Numbered from the stretch's first letter, positions 8,941 to 17,932 are shown. The stretch is 64,000 nt of DNA from Helicobacter colisuis (GCF_023646285.1 NZ_JAMOKX010000001.1:352029-416028), one strand, 5' to 3'. The notes: generated by a model not told the origin, from the sequence alone. A program made the numbers and translations.

Positions 8941-9242
8941 TTTGCCACTGCCTCATCTAAATAATAGATATTTAAATACCCTGCTTCTACCAAATCAGTT
9001 CCAAGCAAAGATGCAGAATGCCCTAAATAACAATTAATTAGAATCTTTTTATCTTGATTTAAAACTTCTTGCAATTCTTCTTTGGTTGTAATATTTCTAG
9101 CACCCCTTAAATGCCCTCTTCTAAAATCCTCTGGCATTCGGATATCCACACAAATCCACTCTTCATTTTCTAAAATATCTTTTAAATCTTCTTTATAAAT
9201 CGCCTTTGCAAGACTTTTATAATTTTTTCCGTAATACTGCAT
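8931..9242 (-). CDS. Rhodanese-domain protein
   Basis: This single rhodanese-like domain of about 103 residues could carry persulfide sulfur or act on a small thiol substrate in the cytoplasm. It shows VDIRMPEDFRRGHLRGARNI and the active-site loop INCYLGHSAS, with Cys as the persulfide-forming residue. The frame extends to 9302, but ATG 9242 is preferred because AAGGA overlaps the rsmD stop just upstream and the domain starts there. It follows rsmD directly. The physiological acceptor is unknown. Confidence 0.82.
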   Translation of the reverse strand: MQYYGKNYKSLAKAIYKEDLKDILENEEWICVDIRMPEDFRRGHLRGARNITTKEELQEVLNQDKKILINCYLGHSASLLGTDLVEAGYLNIYYLDEAVANCL

Positions 9243-9244
9243 TC

Positions 9245-9838
9245 TTATCCTTTTACAAAATAACTTAAAGCACTTTTGCCAAACTTTCTTGTTTTTACAC
9301 ATTCAAAATCACCTAGTTTTTGAGGGATTTTAAGGCTAGAAATATGCTCTAATACCACAATGCCAAAAACATTAGAATCCAAACTCTTAACCACCTTAAA
9401 GCATTTTTCATAAATTCCCCCCATTCCCTCGCGCATATCAAAAGGTGGATCAAAATAGCCAATACTAAAATCCTTAATTCCCTTTAGTGTTTCTTTGTAA
9501 TTTTCAAAAGTATCGCCAAAAATAACTTGACAATCACAATCTTTACAGACCTTTTGAATATTGCTTTTTAAAATTTCATAAGATTCTCTATTTTGCTCAA
9601 AAAATATAGCACTTTTAGCTCCCCTGCTTAACGCTTCAATGCCAACACTCCCACTCCCTGCAAAAAACTCTACAAAATTAGCTCCTACTACATCATAATT
9701 TAATGTATTAAAAAGCGACTCTTTTAAGATTGCTTTAGAAGAACGAGTGATTTCCAAAGGAGCCATTTGAAGATTCCTGCCTTTAAAAACTCCGCCAATA
9801 ACCTTTAGAGTTGCTTTTTTAAAATTGTCTGTTTGCAT
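9245..9838 (-). CDS. rsmD: 16S rRNA (guanine966-N2)-methyltransferase RsmD
   Basis: RsmD methylates G966 of 16S rRNA on the assembled small subunit. The 197-residue protein contains the SAM-binding motif FVEFFAGSGSVGIEALSRGA near residue 57 and the catalytic YFDPPFD motif (N6/N2-methylase NPPY type, here DPPF) near residue 128. The N-terminus includes KVIGGVFKGRNL, conserved in RsmD. It overlaps the upstream hypothetical gene by 20 bases and sits before the rhodanese gene, indicating one transcript. Confidence 0.93.
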   Translation of the reverse strand: MQTDNFKKATLKVIGGVFKGRNLQMAPLEITRSSKAILKESLFNTLNYDVVGANFVEFFAGSGSVGIEALSRGAKSAIFFEQNRESYEILKSNIQKVCKDCDCQVIFGDTFENYKETLKGIKDFSIGYFDPPFDMREGMGGIYEKCFKVVKSLDSNVFGIVVLEHISSLKIPQKLGDFECVKTRKFGKSALSYFVKG

Positions 9839-10286
9839 CTTTATCCTTCCAATGCTCTAAAATAATGCCCTCAATCTCTCTTGCATATCGCTCCAAAACA
9901 TCACGAATCTTCTCATGTAAAACATCATCTTTTTTCTCTTGCTTGTAAAACTCTATATCACTTAACACTTCATTCCAATTCACACTCTCCACATTGGTTT
10001 GTTTAATCTCTTCCTCGCTCTCTCCCTTATATTCCTCTTTGATTTTTTTTCCATTCTTAATTGATTCATAAAATATCCGCAATCTCTCCAATAAAACCTC
10101 TTTGGTAAAAGGCTTATTTAAGTTAGCATTTTCATATTCACCAATCAAAAAAACGGGCTTTTGAGAATCAATAGGCTGAGTAGCAACTACAAAATCACAC
10201 ACCTTGTAGCTTGTCAAATAATCTTTTAAATACATTTCCAAAGTTTTACCCAACAAAAGAGAATCGCTAATAAGAGCTATTTTCAT
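9819..10286 (-). CDS. Conserved hypothetical protein with receiver-like N-terminus
   Basis: Not recognised. The 155-residue soluble protein starts with MKIALISDSLLLGKTLEMYL, a strand-turn-helix that resembles the start of a response-regulator receiver or a small Rossmann fold. It continues with LNKPFTKEVLLERLRIF, which recalls the K-P-F segment of receiver strand 5. The acidic cluster and phospho-acceptor Asp expected of an active receiver are not evident. The C-terminal 90 residues are highly charged (KKIKEEYKGESEEEIKQ) and probably helical. It overlaps rsmD and is likely co-transcribed. Confidence 0.6.
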   Translation of the reverse strand: MKIALISDSLLLGKTLEMYLKDYLTSYKVCDFVVATQPIDSQKPVFLIGEYENANLNKPFTKEVLLERLRIFYESIKNGKKIKEEYKGESEEEIKQTNVESVNWNEVLSDIEFYKQEKKDDVLHEKIRDVLERYAREIEGIILEHWKDKDANRQF

Positions 10287-10472
10287 GCTTTTCCTTAAAA
10301 TTTGTAAAGAAAAATTTTAAACATTATATTAAAAAAAATACAAAAAAGTAAGGGAAAAAGAATTCAAATAAAGCAAAAAATCAAAATCACACCACTGCAC
10401 TTCATAATCAAATTTCAAAAACTCAAATCCACTAAAATCTTTAGCTTTAATAAGCTTTATATATTTTTTTGC

Positions 10473-10478
10473 TATAAT
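10473..10478 (+). promoter_or_regulatory. aroQ operon promoter and RBS
   Basis: TATAAT at 10473-10478 is preceded by a T-run and lies 28 bases before ATG 10506. A perfect AAGGAG ribosome-binding site is at 10495-10500. This is the likely main promoter for aroQ and the downstream pepQ-folK-flhF run. The rest of 10287-10472 is AT-rich with no gene seen. Confidence 0.6.
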
Positions 10479-10505
10479 CCACCTAATTTATTTCAAGGAG
10501 TTTTT

Positions 10506-10991
10506 ATGAAAGTGATTGTTATCCAAGGTCCAAATCTTAATATGTTAGGTATTAGAGATCCTAGAATCTATGGACCTGCAAAACTTGAAACAATTCACCA
10601 AAATATTCAAAACCACGCTGAACAAATTGGCTTAGAAGTGGATTTTTTTCAAAGTAATTTTGAAGGAGAAATTGTCGATAAAATCCAAGAAGCACTCGGA
10701 CAATACGATGGAATTGTCATCAATCCAGCTGCTTATTCTCACACTTCTATTGCTATTCGTGATGCTATTAGCGCGGTTAATCTCCCAGCTATTGAAGTGC
10801 ATATCAGCAATATCCATGCAAGAGAAGATTTTCGCCACAAAAGTATAACCGCAGGAGTTTGCGCAGGAGTTGTCGCAGGGTTTGGTCCTATGGGCTATCA
10901 TTTAGCATTACAGGGGCTTTCACAGATTCTTAATGAGATTCAAGCTATCAAACAAGCTAGAGAACAACAAGCTCAAGCCACAAATTCATAG
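10506..10991 (+). CDS. aroQ: Type II 3-dehydroquinate dehydratase
   Basis: AroQ catalyses the third step of the shikimate pathway, 3-dehydroquinate to 3-dehydroshikimate, as a cytoplasmic dodecamer. The 161-residue size is typical. Motifs are [17 protein letters not shown] (catalytic Tyr region), the [11 protein letters not shown] segment, [16 protein letters not shown] and [17 protein letters not shown] with the catalytic His. It heads the run aroQ-pepQ-folK-flhF that is also found in H. pylori (HP1038 onward). Confidence 0.96.
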   Translation: MKVIVIQGPNLNMLGIRDPRIYGPAKLETIHQNIQNHAEQIGLEVDFFQSNFEGEIVDKIQEALGQYDGIVINPAAYSHTSIAIRDAISAVNLPAIEVHISNIHAREDFRHKSITAGVCAGVVAGFGPMGYHLALQGLSQILNEIQAIKQAREQQAQATNS

Positions 10992-11007
10992 TCTAAGTTT
11001 ATAAAAT

Positions 11008-12051
11008 ATGGAAAATTTCATTATTAGAGATGAAAATGCCCTTTATTTTGAAACACACTATAGTTGTGATAATGCCATTTTTTTAGCCATTGGTCAAAAA
11101 GGATATTTCATTACCGATGGTCGTTATGAGACAGAGGCAAAAGAGCATATTAAAAGCACTCAATATGAGATTGAAATTCTAATTAGCCACGATCTCATAC
11201 GCACTGCAAAAAATATTTTAAAAAAATATGAAAAGGCTACTTTTATTTTTAATCCACAAGAATTTTCACTCTATTTTTACGAGAAACTCACCAGTGGTTT
11301 AAAAATCAACTTTGTGCCCAAGCCAAATTTCCATCAAGAAAAACGAATCTGTAAAACCAAAGAAGAAATTGCACTTATTGAGCATTCTCAAAAGCTAAAT
11401 ATTAAAGCCTTTGACAAGTTTGCAGCGTGGATTTCTAAAAATGCTAAAGACAAAAATGAGGCTTTTTTGCATTTTAAATCCCAAGCCTTTTTAACCAAAA
11501 AAGGCAAATATGATTTAAGCTTTAATCCTATTGTTGGAATCAATGCAAATGCCGCAAAGCCACATGCTCTGCCCTCTAATGATCAGCTCTTAAAAGGCGA
11601 TTTGTTGCTTTTTGATGCAGGAATAAAATACCAAAGGTATTGCTCAGATAGGACAAGGACAGGGTATTTTGGCAAAAACGGCTTTAACTTCAAAAAAGAG
11701 CAACATTTCAAAGATTCAACACTACAAAAAATCTATGATATTGTTTTAAAAGCACAAGAAAATGCTATCAAACACGCCAAAGCTGGAATGTTAGCTTGTG
11801 AAATTGATGCTCTAGCGCGCAATGTTATTGAAAAAGCGGGTTATGGCAAATATTTTGTGCATTCTACAGGTCATGGCATAGGCTTAGACATTCACGAACT
11901 TCCCATTATTTCAGCACGCTCTAAAACTCGCATTGAAGAGGGAATGGTTTTTTCTATTGAACCTGGCATTTATATTCCCAATAAATATGGCGTTAGAATC
12001 GAAGATTTAGTGGTGATAGAAAGCAATGGAGCAAGAATTCTTGGAGAATAA
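11008..12051 (+). CDS. M24-family aminopeptidase/Xaa-Pro dipeptidase (PepQ-like)
   Basis: This 347-residue cytoplasmic metallopeptidase is likely to cleave peptides with proline at position 2. The C-terminal pita-bread domain has the metal ligands: LLFDAGIKYQRYCSDRTRT (two Asp), VHSTGHGIGLDIHE (His) and FSIEPGIYIPNKYGVRIED (two Glu). The N-terminal creatinase-like domain covers roughly residues 1-115. It begins 16 bases after aroQ, and its last 26 bases overlap folK. Confidence 0.9.
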   Translation: MENFIIRDENALYFETHYSCDNAIFLAIGQKGYFITDGRYETEAKEHIKSTQYEIEILISHDLIRTAKNILKKYEKATFIFNPQEFSLYFYEKLTSGLKINFVPKPNFHQEKRICKTKEEIALIEHSQKLNIKAFDKFAAWISKNAKDKNEAFLHFKSQAFLTKKGKYDLSFNPIVGINANAAKPHALPSNDQLLKGDLLLFDAGIKYQRYCSDRTRTGYFGKNGFNFKKEQHFKDSTLQKIYDIVLKAQENAIKHAKAGMLACEIDALARNVIEKAGYGKYFVHSTGHGIGLDIHELPIISARSKTRIEEGMVFSIEPGIYIPNKYGVRIEDLVVIESNGARILGE

Positions 12052-12637
12052 ACCTTGCTTGAATTCTTATTTTGGAAGCAAATCTTACAAAATTACTTCA
12101 CTCAAAAAAGACTTTTTGCTCTACACCCCTAAACACTTCCCCAAAAACAATACCTTTTCTCTTACAAGAAAAATCCCAAAATCTCGATTCATACGCCCAC
12201 CAAGCCCTTATGATTTGTTTAAAAATAATTCAAAGCTAAAATCTTACACACTTTTAGGTATAGGTAGCAATCAAGGAGATTCTTTGACAATTTTTTGGAA
12301 ACTTTTTTTAAGGCTCAAAAAGAAAAATGCTATAATTGCTTATTCACCTTTTTTAAAAAATCCAGCCTTTGGATACACCCAACAAGCTGATTTTTATAAT
12401 GGTATAGTTTGGATTAAAACACAACTTTGTTGTGCTGATTTTTTTAGTTTTTGTTTTTACTTGGAAAGAATTTTTGGGCGAAAAAGAAAAAGAGAATTTA
12501 AAAATGCGCCAAGGACTCTAGATCTTGATATTTTAGGATTCAAAAACAAAACTATTCGCTTCAAACATTTGTGTATTCCACACAAAGAATGGGCAAATAG
12601 ACCAAGTGTAACTATCCCTCTTAAAGGATTTTTATGA
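12026..12637 (+). CDS. folK: 2-amino-4-hydroxy-6-hydroxymethyldihydropteridine pyrophosphokinase (HPPK)
   Basis: FolK transfers pyrophosphate from ATP to the pterin in folate synthesis. The catalytic domain starts at YTLLGIGSNQGDS (residue 75 or so) and carries NPAFGYTQQADFYNGIVWIKT, the ERIFGRKRKREF segment and the signature APRTLDLDILGF near residue 165. The roughly 70 residues before it are not part of the usual HPPK fold. They are basic and may be a lineage-specific extension. It overlaps pepQ by 26 bases and flhF by 4 bases (ATGA). Confidence 0.9.
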   Translation: MEQEFLENKPCLNSYFGSKSYKITSLKKDFLLYTPKHFPKNNTFSLTRKIPKSRFIRPPSPYDLFKNNSKLKSYTLLGIGSNQGDSLTIFWKLFLRLKKKNAIIAYSPFLKNPAFGYTQQADFYNGIVWIKTQLCCADFFSFCFYLERIFGRKRKREFKNAPRTLDLDILGFKNKTIRFKHLCIPHKEWANRPSVTIPLKGFL

Positions 12638-14028
12638 AATTATTTACTTATAATGCTGAAACTTCTGCCCTTGCTTTAGCGGAAGCCAAGAAAGAACTCG
12701 GTGATGAATTTTCCATCATCTCACAAAAAAAACTTGCCGATGGTAACTATGAAATCTCTGTTGCCATTAGCGAAGAAGATTTAAAACAGCTCAAAACCAA
12801 GCAAGAGCAAACTAAAAAAGAGCAGCCACTTCCTATTAGAAACAACAATATCGCAGAGCGTCTAGAGCTCATTGCCCAAAAAGAGTTAGAAAGAAAACGC
12901 GCCGCCCAAAGTCTGCAGAATCTACCCGAAGATGTTTCCTTACAACTCTCTGATGCAGTGCGCCAAATCTCTCAAATCGCTGGAGTTAATACTAAGATTC
13001 CGCCAAAATCCACTTATCCAAAAGAGTTACCATCACCTCAAATTAAAGATGATTCCACTCCCCAAAAACCCAAAGAAACCGCTAAAGTAAAGAAACAAGA
13101 AGAAATCCAAGATCTATCAAATTTAAGAATTATTCGCAGTGAAATTGATAAACTTAATGATAAAATCAAACTTATACAAAATATGTTTTGGGAAGAAAGG
13201 GGACCTAAAAAAGAAGGCTTGATTATCCCTCACGAATTTGCAGAAATCTATCGTATTGCCAAAGCAAGCGGAATGGCAAAGGAGCATTTAGAAAAAATTA
13301 TGCAGCTTACTTTGGAGTTAATGCCTATTAAAATGCGCGAAAATTCTGTGCTAATTAAGCGTTATTTCCGTGAAGTTTTGAGAAAAATGGTCTATGCAAG
13401 AACAGAAAATCTAAATAATAATGTCAAAAACATTATGATGCTTGTAGGTCCAACTGGGGTGGGTAAAACCACGACTTTAGCCAAACTTGCTGCGCGCTAT
13501 TCTAGAATGCTTAATAAAAACTACAAAGTAGGAATCATCACCCTTGATACTTACAGGATTGGTGCAGTAGATCAACTTATGTTTTATGCTAAGAAAATGA
13601 AACTAAGCATTGACACTGTTGTGGATACAGAAGAATTTGTTGGCGCACTTGATTCGCTTAAATATTGCGATTATATCTTAATTGACACGGTCGGAAGCTC
13701 CCAGCACGATAGAGCCAAACTTGAATCTCTTAAAAGTTTTGTCAATGCTGATCCTAACACCAAAATTGATGTAAGTCTTGTAATGAGTGCAACCACAAAA
13801 TATGAGGATTTAAAAGATATTTATCACACCTTTTCTACACTAGGGATTGACACGCTTATTTTTACTAAACTAGATGAAACTCACAGCTATGGAAATATTT
13901 TCTCTCTTATTTATGATACAAAAAAAGCAACTAGTTATTTTTCAATCGGACAAGAAGTGCCCAATGATTTAATGGTCGCTACTAGCGATTTTTTAATTGA
14001 TTGCTTGTTAGATGGATTAATTCGATAA
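12634..14028 (+). CDS. flhF: Flagellar biosynthesis SRP-like GTPase FlhF
   Basis: FlhF is a signal-recognition-particle-type GTPase that sets the polar site and number of flagella and is needed for flagellar gene expression in Helicobacter and Campylobacter. The 464-residue protein has an N-terminal basic/variable region, a helical N domain and a G domain. Visible G-domain motifs are the P-loop GPTGVGKTTTLAKLAARY at about residues 271-288, DTYRIGAVDQL, LIDTVGSSQHD and FTKLDETHSYG. It overlaps folK at its start and flhG at its end (TAATG), so translation is coupled. Confidence 0.96.
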   Translation: MKLFTYNAETSALALAEAKKELGDEFSIISQKKLADGNYEISVAISEEDLKQLKTKQEQTKKEQPLPIRNNNIAERLELIAQKELERKRAAQSLQNLPEDVSLQLSDAVRQISQIAGVNTKIPPKSTYPKELPSPQIKDDSTPQKPKETAKVKKQEEIQDLSNLRIIRSEIDKLNDKIKLIQNMFWEERGPKKEGLIIPHEFAEIYRIAKASGMAKEHLEKIMQLTLELMPIKMRENSVLIKRYFREVLRKMVYARTENLNNNVKNIMMLVGPTGVGKTTTLAKLAARYSRMLNKNYKVGIITLDTYRIGAVDQLMFYAKKMKLSIDTVVDTEEFVGALDSLKYCDYILIDTVGSSQHDRAKLESLKSFVNADPNTKIDVSLVMSATTKYEDLKDIYHTFSTLGIDTLIFTKLDETHSYGNIFSLIYDTKKATSYFSIGQEVPNDLMVATSDFLIDCLLDGLIR

Positions 14029-14885
14029 TGAAAAATCAAGCTGCAAATTTAGAACTTCTCCTTGACACAACAAAAAAAACTAATACCAAATTTATCACCA
14101 TTACAAGCGGAAAAGGTGGAGTTGGAAAATCTACCTTTAGCGCAAATCTTGCTTATAAACTTTGGCAACTTGGCTTTAAAGTTGGGATTTTTGATGCAGA
14201 TATTGGACTTGCAAACTTAGATATTCTCTTTGGAGTCCGATGCGAAAAGAATCTCTTGCATGTGCTAAAAAATCAAGTTAAGCTAAAAGACATTATTATC
14301 CCTATTGAACACAATCTTTATTTAATTCCAGGTGATTCAGGCACAGATATTTTTCGCTACAAGAGCGAATTTATGTTTGAAGCGCTCATTGAAGATTCTA
14401 GCTTTTTAGATTCTTTGGATTTTATCTTAATTGACACAGGAGCAGGAATTGGAGAATACACCCAAACTTTTTTAAAGAATAGTGATGATTCCATTGTGAT
14501 TACAATCCCAGATCCAGCAGCTATCACTGATGCATATGCCACTATCAAACTTACTGCTACTTTCAAAGATAGAATCTTTATGCTCATTAATATGACAAAA
14601 AATCAAGAAGAAGCCGAAATGATCTTTAACAAAATCCAAAAAATTGCACAAAATAATATTGAAAATATTCGCTTAGAATACCTCGGAAAACTTACTAAAA
14701 CACCACTCATTAGTCGCTACAGCAAAAATCGCGCTCTTTTTGTCAAAGAGGAGCCAAACTGCAACGCTTCAATGGAAATTGAAAAAATTGCAAGATCCTT
14801 AGCAGCAAAATTGGAACAAAATGTGCTAGTGCAGGAAGATAAAAAGTTTGGGAAATTTCTCAAAAAAATTTTAGGACATTTTTAA
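14028..14885 (+). CDS. flhG: MinD-like ATPase FlhG (YlxH)
   Basis: FlhG is a ParA/MinD-type ATPase that limits flagellar number, acting with FlhF. In Campylobacter it also influences division-site choice. The deviant Walker A motif TSGKGGVGKSTFSANLAYKL lies at about residues 25-44. It is followed by VGIFDADIGLANLDILFG and a Walker B/switch region FILIDTGAGIGEYTQ. The frame opens at TTG 14001, but I chose ATG 14028, which overlaps the flhF stop as TAATG. The C-terminal helix is basic and amphipathic, suited to membrane contact. Confidence 0.94.
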   Translation: MKNQAANLELLLDTTKKTNTKFITITSGKGGVGKSTFSANLAYKLWQLGFKVGIFDADIGLANLDILFGVRCEKNLLHVLKNQVKLKDIIIPIEHNLYLIPGDSGTDIFRYKSEFMFEALIEDSSFLDSLDFILIDTGAGIGEYTQTFLKNSDDSIVITIPDPAAITDAYATIKLTATFKDRIFMLINMTKNQEEAEMIFNKIQKIAQNNIENIRLEYLGKLTKTPLISRYSKNRALFVKEEPNCNASMEIEKIARSLAAKLEQNVLVQEDKKFGKFLKKILGHF

Positions 14886-14903
14886 AATTTTAAGGATGAA
14901 TTT

Positions 14904-15293
14904 ATGGCATTAAAAATGGATAATTTTTTAAGTTTTGCGATTGTAAATGGATTTTTTATCGGACTTTTATTATCCTTTTTAAAGTTTGATGAACCAGAAA
15001 TGATTGTTGCTTGGACGCTTATTTCAACCATAGGATTTTATTTAATCACTTTAGTAAGTGTTTCTCTTTTTGTGCATTTTATCAATGATCAAGAAACAAG
15101 TGATAGACGCGCTTCTTATAATGCAACATTAGAAGAATATATTCAAGAATTTGACAAACGCGAAAAAGTTGCAAACAAAATTCGAGGTTTCTTACGCGCT
15201 ATGGAAAAAACTATGCACGAAGAAGAGCAAGAGGACAAAGTCGCTCAAACTAGCAAACCAAAGAAAGAAAAAGCTAATGTTGAAAACTTCTAG
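14904..15293 (+). CDS. Small membrane protein between flhG and fliA (HP1033-like)
   Basis: No known function. The 129-residue protein has two hydrophobic helices (about residues 10-27 and 33-58). A charged, helical cytoplasmic tail ends in a Lys/Glu-rich stretch. A gene of this size and topology occupies the same slot between flhG (ylxH) and fliA in H. pylori (HP1033), so a link with flagellar regulation is plausible but unproven. It overlaps the fliA start by 17 bases. Confidence 0.75.
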   Translation: MALKMDNFLSFAIVNGFFIGLLLSFLKFDEPEMIVAWTLISTIGFYLITLVSVSLFVHFINDQETSDRRASYNATLEEYIQEFDKREKVANKIRGFLRAMEKTMHEEEQEDKVAQTSKPKKEKANVENF

Positions 15294-15984
15294 AGGATAT
15301 GAAAATATCATCAAACAAAATCAAGATAATCTAGCATTAGCCTATTTACCTGCTCTCAAAGCACTTGCAGCAAGACTTAAAGAAAGATTACCTGCAAGTG
15401 TAGAATTTTCTGATTTAGTGTCCATAGGCACAGAAGAACTTATCAAACTTGCACGCAAATACGATCAAAACCTTAATGATTCTTTTTGGGGTTATGCAAA
15501 ATCAAGAGTTTATGGTGCTATGCTTGATTATTTAAGGGGGCTTGATTGTATGAGTCGCCAAACAAGAACACTCGCAAAAAGCATTGATAAAGAAATTGCA
15601 AAATACTATAACGAACACCAAGAAGAACCAGATAATGCCTATCTTAGCAAGATTTTAAATGAAGATATTGAAAAAATCAAAGAAGCAAGAAATGCTAGTG
15701 AAATCTATGGAATCTTGCCACTAGATGAAGAATTAAGTGCAACACAAGAAGATAAAACTTTTAATAAAATAGAAAAGCAAGAACTAGTTGAAATTATTCA
15801 AAATATCTTGGAATCTGCATCACAAAATGAACAACTTGTAATACAGCTTTACTATTATGAAGAATTAAACTTTAAAGAAATTTCAGAAATTTTAGAAATT
15901 AGCGAATCAAGGATTTCACAAATCCACAAGGCTGTAATTCGTAAAATCAGAGCATACCTTGAAGAAAGGGGGATAGATGGCTGA
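15277..15984 (+). CDS. fliA: RNA polymerase sigma-28 factor for flagellar genes
   Basis: FliA directs late flagellar gene transcription and is held by the anti-sigma factor FlgM. Region 2 is visible as VEFSDLVSIGTEELIKLARKYD and FWGYAKSRVYGAMLDYLRGLD. Region 4 is the C-terminal helix-turn-helix LNFKEISEILEISESRISQIHKAVIRKIR. The frame is open back to 15151, but those extra residues overlap the upstream gene and are unrelated to sigma factors. ATG 15277 gives a normal 235-residue protein. It overlaps fliM by 8 bases. Confidence 0.95.
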   Translation: MLKTSRGYENIIKQNQDNLALAYLPALKALAARLKERLPASVEFSDLVSIGTEELIKLARKYDQNLNDSFWGYAKSRVYGAMLDYLRGLDCMSRQTRTLAKSIDKEIAKYYNEHQEEPDNAYLSKILNEDIEKIKEARNASEIYGILPLDEELSATQEDKTFNKIEKQELVEIIQNILESASQNEQLVIQLYYYEELNFKEISEILEISESRISQIHKAVIRKIRAYLEERGIDG

Positions 15985-17035
15985 TATATTAAGTCAAGAA
16001 GAAATTGACGCGCTATTAGAAGTCGTGGATGATGGGGGAGCAGAACCCGAAACCTTTGAAAAACCAGCCACCATTCATCAAAGACAAATCACTCTCTATG
16101 ACTTCAAGCGTCCCAATCGCGTTAGCAAGGAACAATTAAGGGCTTTTAGGGGGATTCACGATAAAATGGCGCGTTCTCTCTCTAGTCAAATTTCAGCTAT
16201 TATGCGCTCCATTGTTGAGATTCAACTCCATAGCGTGGATCAAATGACTTATGGGGAATTTCTAATGAGTTTGCCAAGTCCAACAAGCTTTAATGTCTTT
16301 TCTATGAAACCCCTTGATGGAACTGGTGTTTTAGAAATTAACCCAAGCATTGCATTTCCTATGATTGATAGGCTTTTAGGGGGCAAAGGCGATCCTTATG
16401 AATCAACGCGCGAATTTAGCGATATTGAGCTTAATTTATTAGATACTATTTTGCGTCAAATGATGCAAAACCTAAAGGAAGCATGGGCGCCTATTACAGA
16501 GATTTTCCCCAATGTAGATGTTAAAGAATCAAGTCCCAATGTTGTACAAATTGTTGCACAAAATGAAATTGTCATCATGGTGGTTATGGAGATTATCATA
16601 GGACATAGTAGTGGAATGATGAATCTTTGCTACCCTGTTATTTCTCTAGAATCTGTCCTTTCTCGCCTTGCTAGTCGTGATATTATGCTTAGTGAAACTA
16701 GCTCTAAAAAATCTCGCAATAAAGAGCTTCAAGCCCTTTTGGGTGGAGCCAAAGTCAATGTTGCTGCTATCCTTGGTGAAACCAAACTCACGCTAAGGGA
16801 AGTTTTGGATTTGGAAGTAGGCGATATTATGCGACTTGATCGACCTGCTGATGACACCGTGATTATTAATGTAGATGGTAGGGAAAAATTCCTAGCTGGT
16901 ATTGGGCTACACCGATACCGCAAAACTATTGAAATCAAAGAAATGATTAAAACCGAAAAAGATCAAGTCAAAGAAATCTTAGAAATGCTTGAATCACAAC
17001 GAAAATCAAGAGCGAATGAAATTGAAGATGAATAG
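15977..17035 (+). CDS. fliM: Flagellar motor switch protein FliM
   Basis: FliM is the C-ring protein that receives phosphorylated CheY and sets rotation direction. The N-terminal CheY-P-binding peptide DILSQEEIDALLEVV is intact at residues 3-17. The CheC-like middle domain includes FLMSLPSPTSFNVF and MIDRLLGGKGDPY. The C-terminal SpoA domain (about 265-330) has LGETKLTLREVLDLEVGDIMRLD. At 352 residues it is the usual length. It overlaps fliA and lies 8 bases before fliY. Confidence 0.96.
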   Translation: MADILSQEEIDALLEVVDDGGAEPETFEKPATIHQRQITLYDFKRPNRVSKEQLRAFRGIHDKMARSLSSQISAIMRSIVEIQLHSVDQMTYGEFLMSLPSPTSFNVFSMKPLDGTGVLEINPSIAFPMIDRLLGGKGDPYESTREFSDIELNLLDTILRQMMQNLKEAWAPITEIFPNVDVKESSPNVVQIVAQNEIVIMVVMEIIIGHSSGMMNLCYPVISLESVLSRLASRDIMLSETSSKKSRNKELQALLGGAKVNVAAILGETKLTLREVLDLEVGDIMRLDRPADDTVIINVDGREKFLAGIGLHRYRKTIEIKEMIKTEKDQVKEILEMLESQRKSRANEIEDE

Positions 17036-17043
17036 GAGAAAAT

Positions 17044-17901
17044 ATGCTTAATAATTTTTTAAACCTCATCACACAAGAAAGTATCTCCACTATTGAAGGT
17101 TTATTAGGTCAAGCCCCAGATGTTAGCTATTTGCAAGAAAAAGATAATGACAAATCTGCTATTGAAGCTCCTATGGCTAGAGTGGATATTGAAGCAGACA
17201 ATGGTGCTAAACTTGCTTTTTTTATTTCTCCAAAAGTCGCGACTGCCCTTGCTGATATGATGTTAGGCGGAGAAGGAAGCGCAAAAGAAACAATGGATGA
17301 TGATGATTTAGATGCAACCAAAGAGATTGTATCTAATATTTTTGGCGCAGTTTCTACTTCTCTTGGTGCACAAAAAGAATTGCCAAAGCTTAGCTTTAAT
17401 CTCAAAAATATTCAATTTATCAGCGAAACCTCTGATTTAGAAATCGATCATTTTGCGAGTTTTTATACTTTTTCTTTTAACTTAGGTGGTATCCAAGATT
17501 CTTTATTTTTGGCTTTTTCGGAAACTTTTGAGAATCTTTTCAAAGAAAATCCCCAAGAAACCCCCCAGGAATCACCCCAACCTTCACCCCAAAATACAAG
17601 TCATCAAGATGACACCACCTTAGAATTCAACAATGCAGAAATGAAAAATATGGCAATGTTGCTTGATGTGCGTTTGCAAGTCAAGGTGCGAATTGGACAA
17701 AAAAAAATGCTTTTAAAAGATGTTATTGCTATGGATATTGGAAGTGTTGTAGAATTAAACCAGCTTGCCAATGATCCTTTAGAAGTCTTGGTAGATGATA
17801 AGGTGATTGCTAAAGGAGAAGTTGTGATTGTAGATGGAAACTTTGGAATCCAAATCACAGAAATAGCTCCTAAAAAAGATAGAATCGAACAACTTATGTA
17901 A
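17044..17901 (+). CDS. fliY: Flagellar motor switch protein FliY
   Basis: FliY is a C-ring protein found alongside FliN in Helicobacter. It combines an N-terminal CheC/FliM-like region (residues 50-150, ISPKVATALADMMLGGEG) with a C-terminal FliN-type SpoA domain (residues 205-280, RLQVKVRIGQKKMLLKDV and LEVLVDDKVIAKGEVVIVDGNFGIQI). A Pro/Gln/Ser-rich linker joins them at about residues 170-195. Whether the CheC-like part retains phosphatase activity is not clear. It is the last gene of the flagellar run, followed by a hairpin and convergent radA. Confidence 0.93.
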   Translation: MLNNFLNLITQESISTIEGLLGQAPDVSYLQEKDNDKSAIEAPMARVDIEADNGAKLAFFISPKVATALADMMLGGEGSAKETMDDDDLDATKEIVSNIFGAVSTSLGAQKELPKLSFNLKNIQFISETSDLEIDHFASFYTFSFNLGGIQDSLFLAFSETFENLFKENPQETPQESPQPSPQNTSHQDDTTLEFNNAEMKNMAMLLDVRLQVKVRIGQKKMLLKDVIAMDIGSVVELNQLANDPLEVLVDDKVIAKGEVVIVDGNFGIQITEIAPKKDRIEQLM

Positions 17902-17902
17902 A

Positions 17903-17932
17903 GCCTTAAAATAATATCAAATCCTTTAAGGC
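17903..17932. terminator. Hairpin between convergent fliY and radA
   Basis: GCCTTAAA (17903-17910) pairs with TTTAAGGC (17925-17932) around a 14-base loop, starting 2 bases after the fliY stop. The only T-tract after it is weak. Its position between two gene ends supports a shared terminator. Confidence 0.45.
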
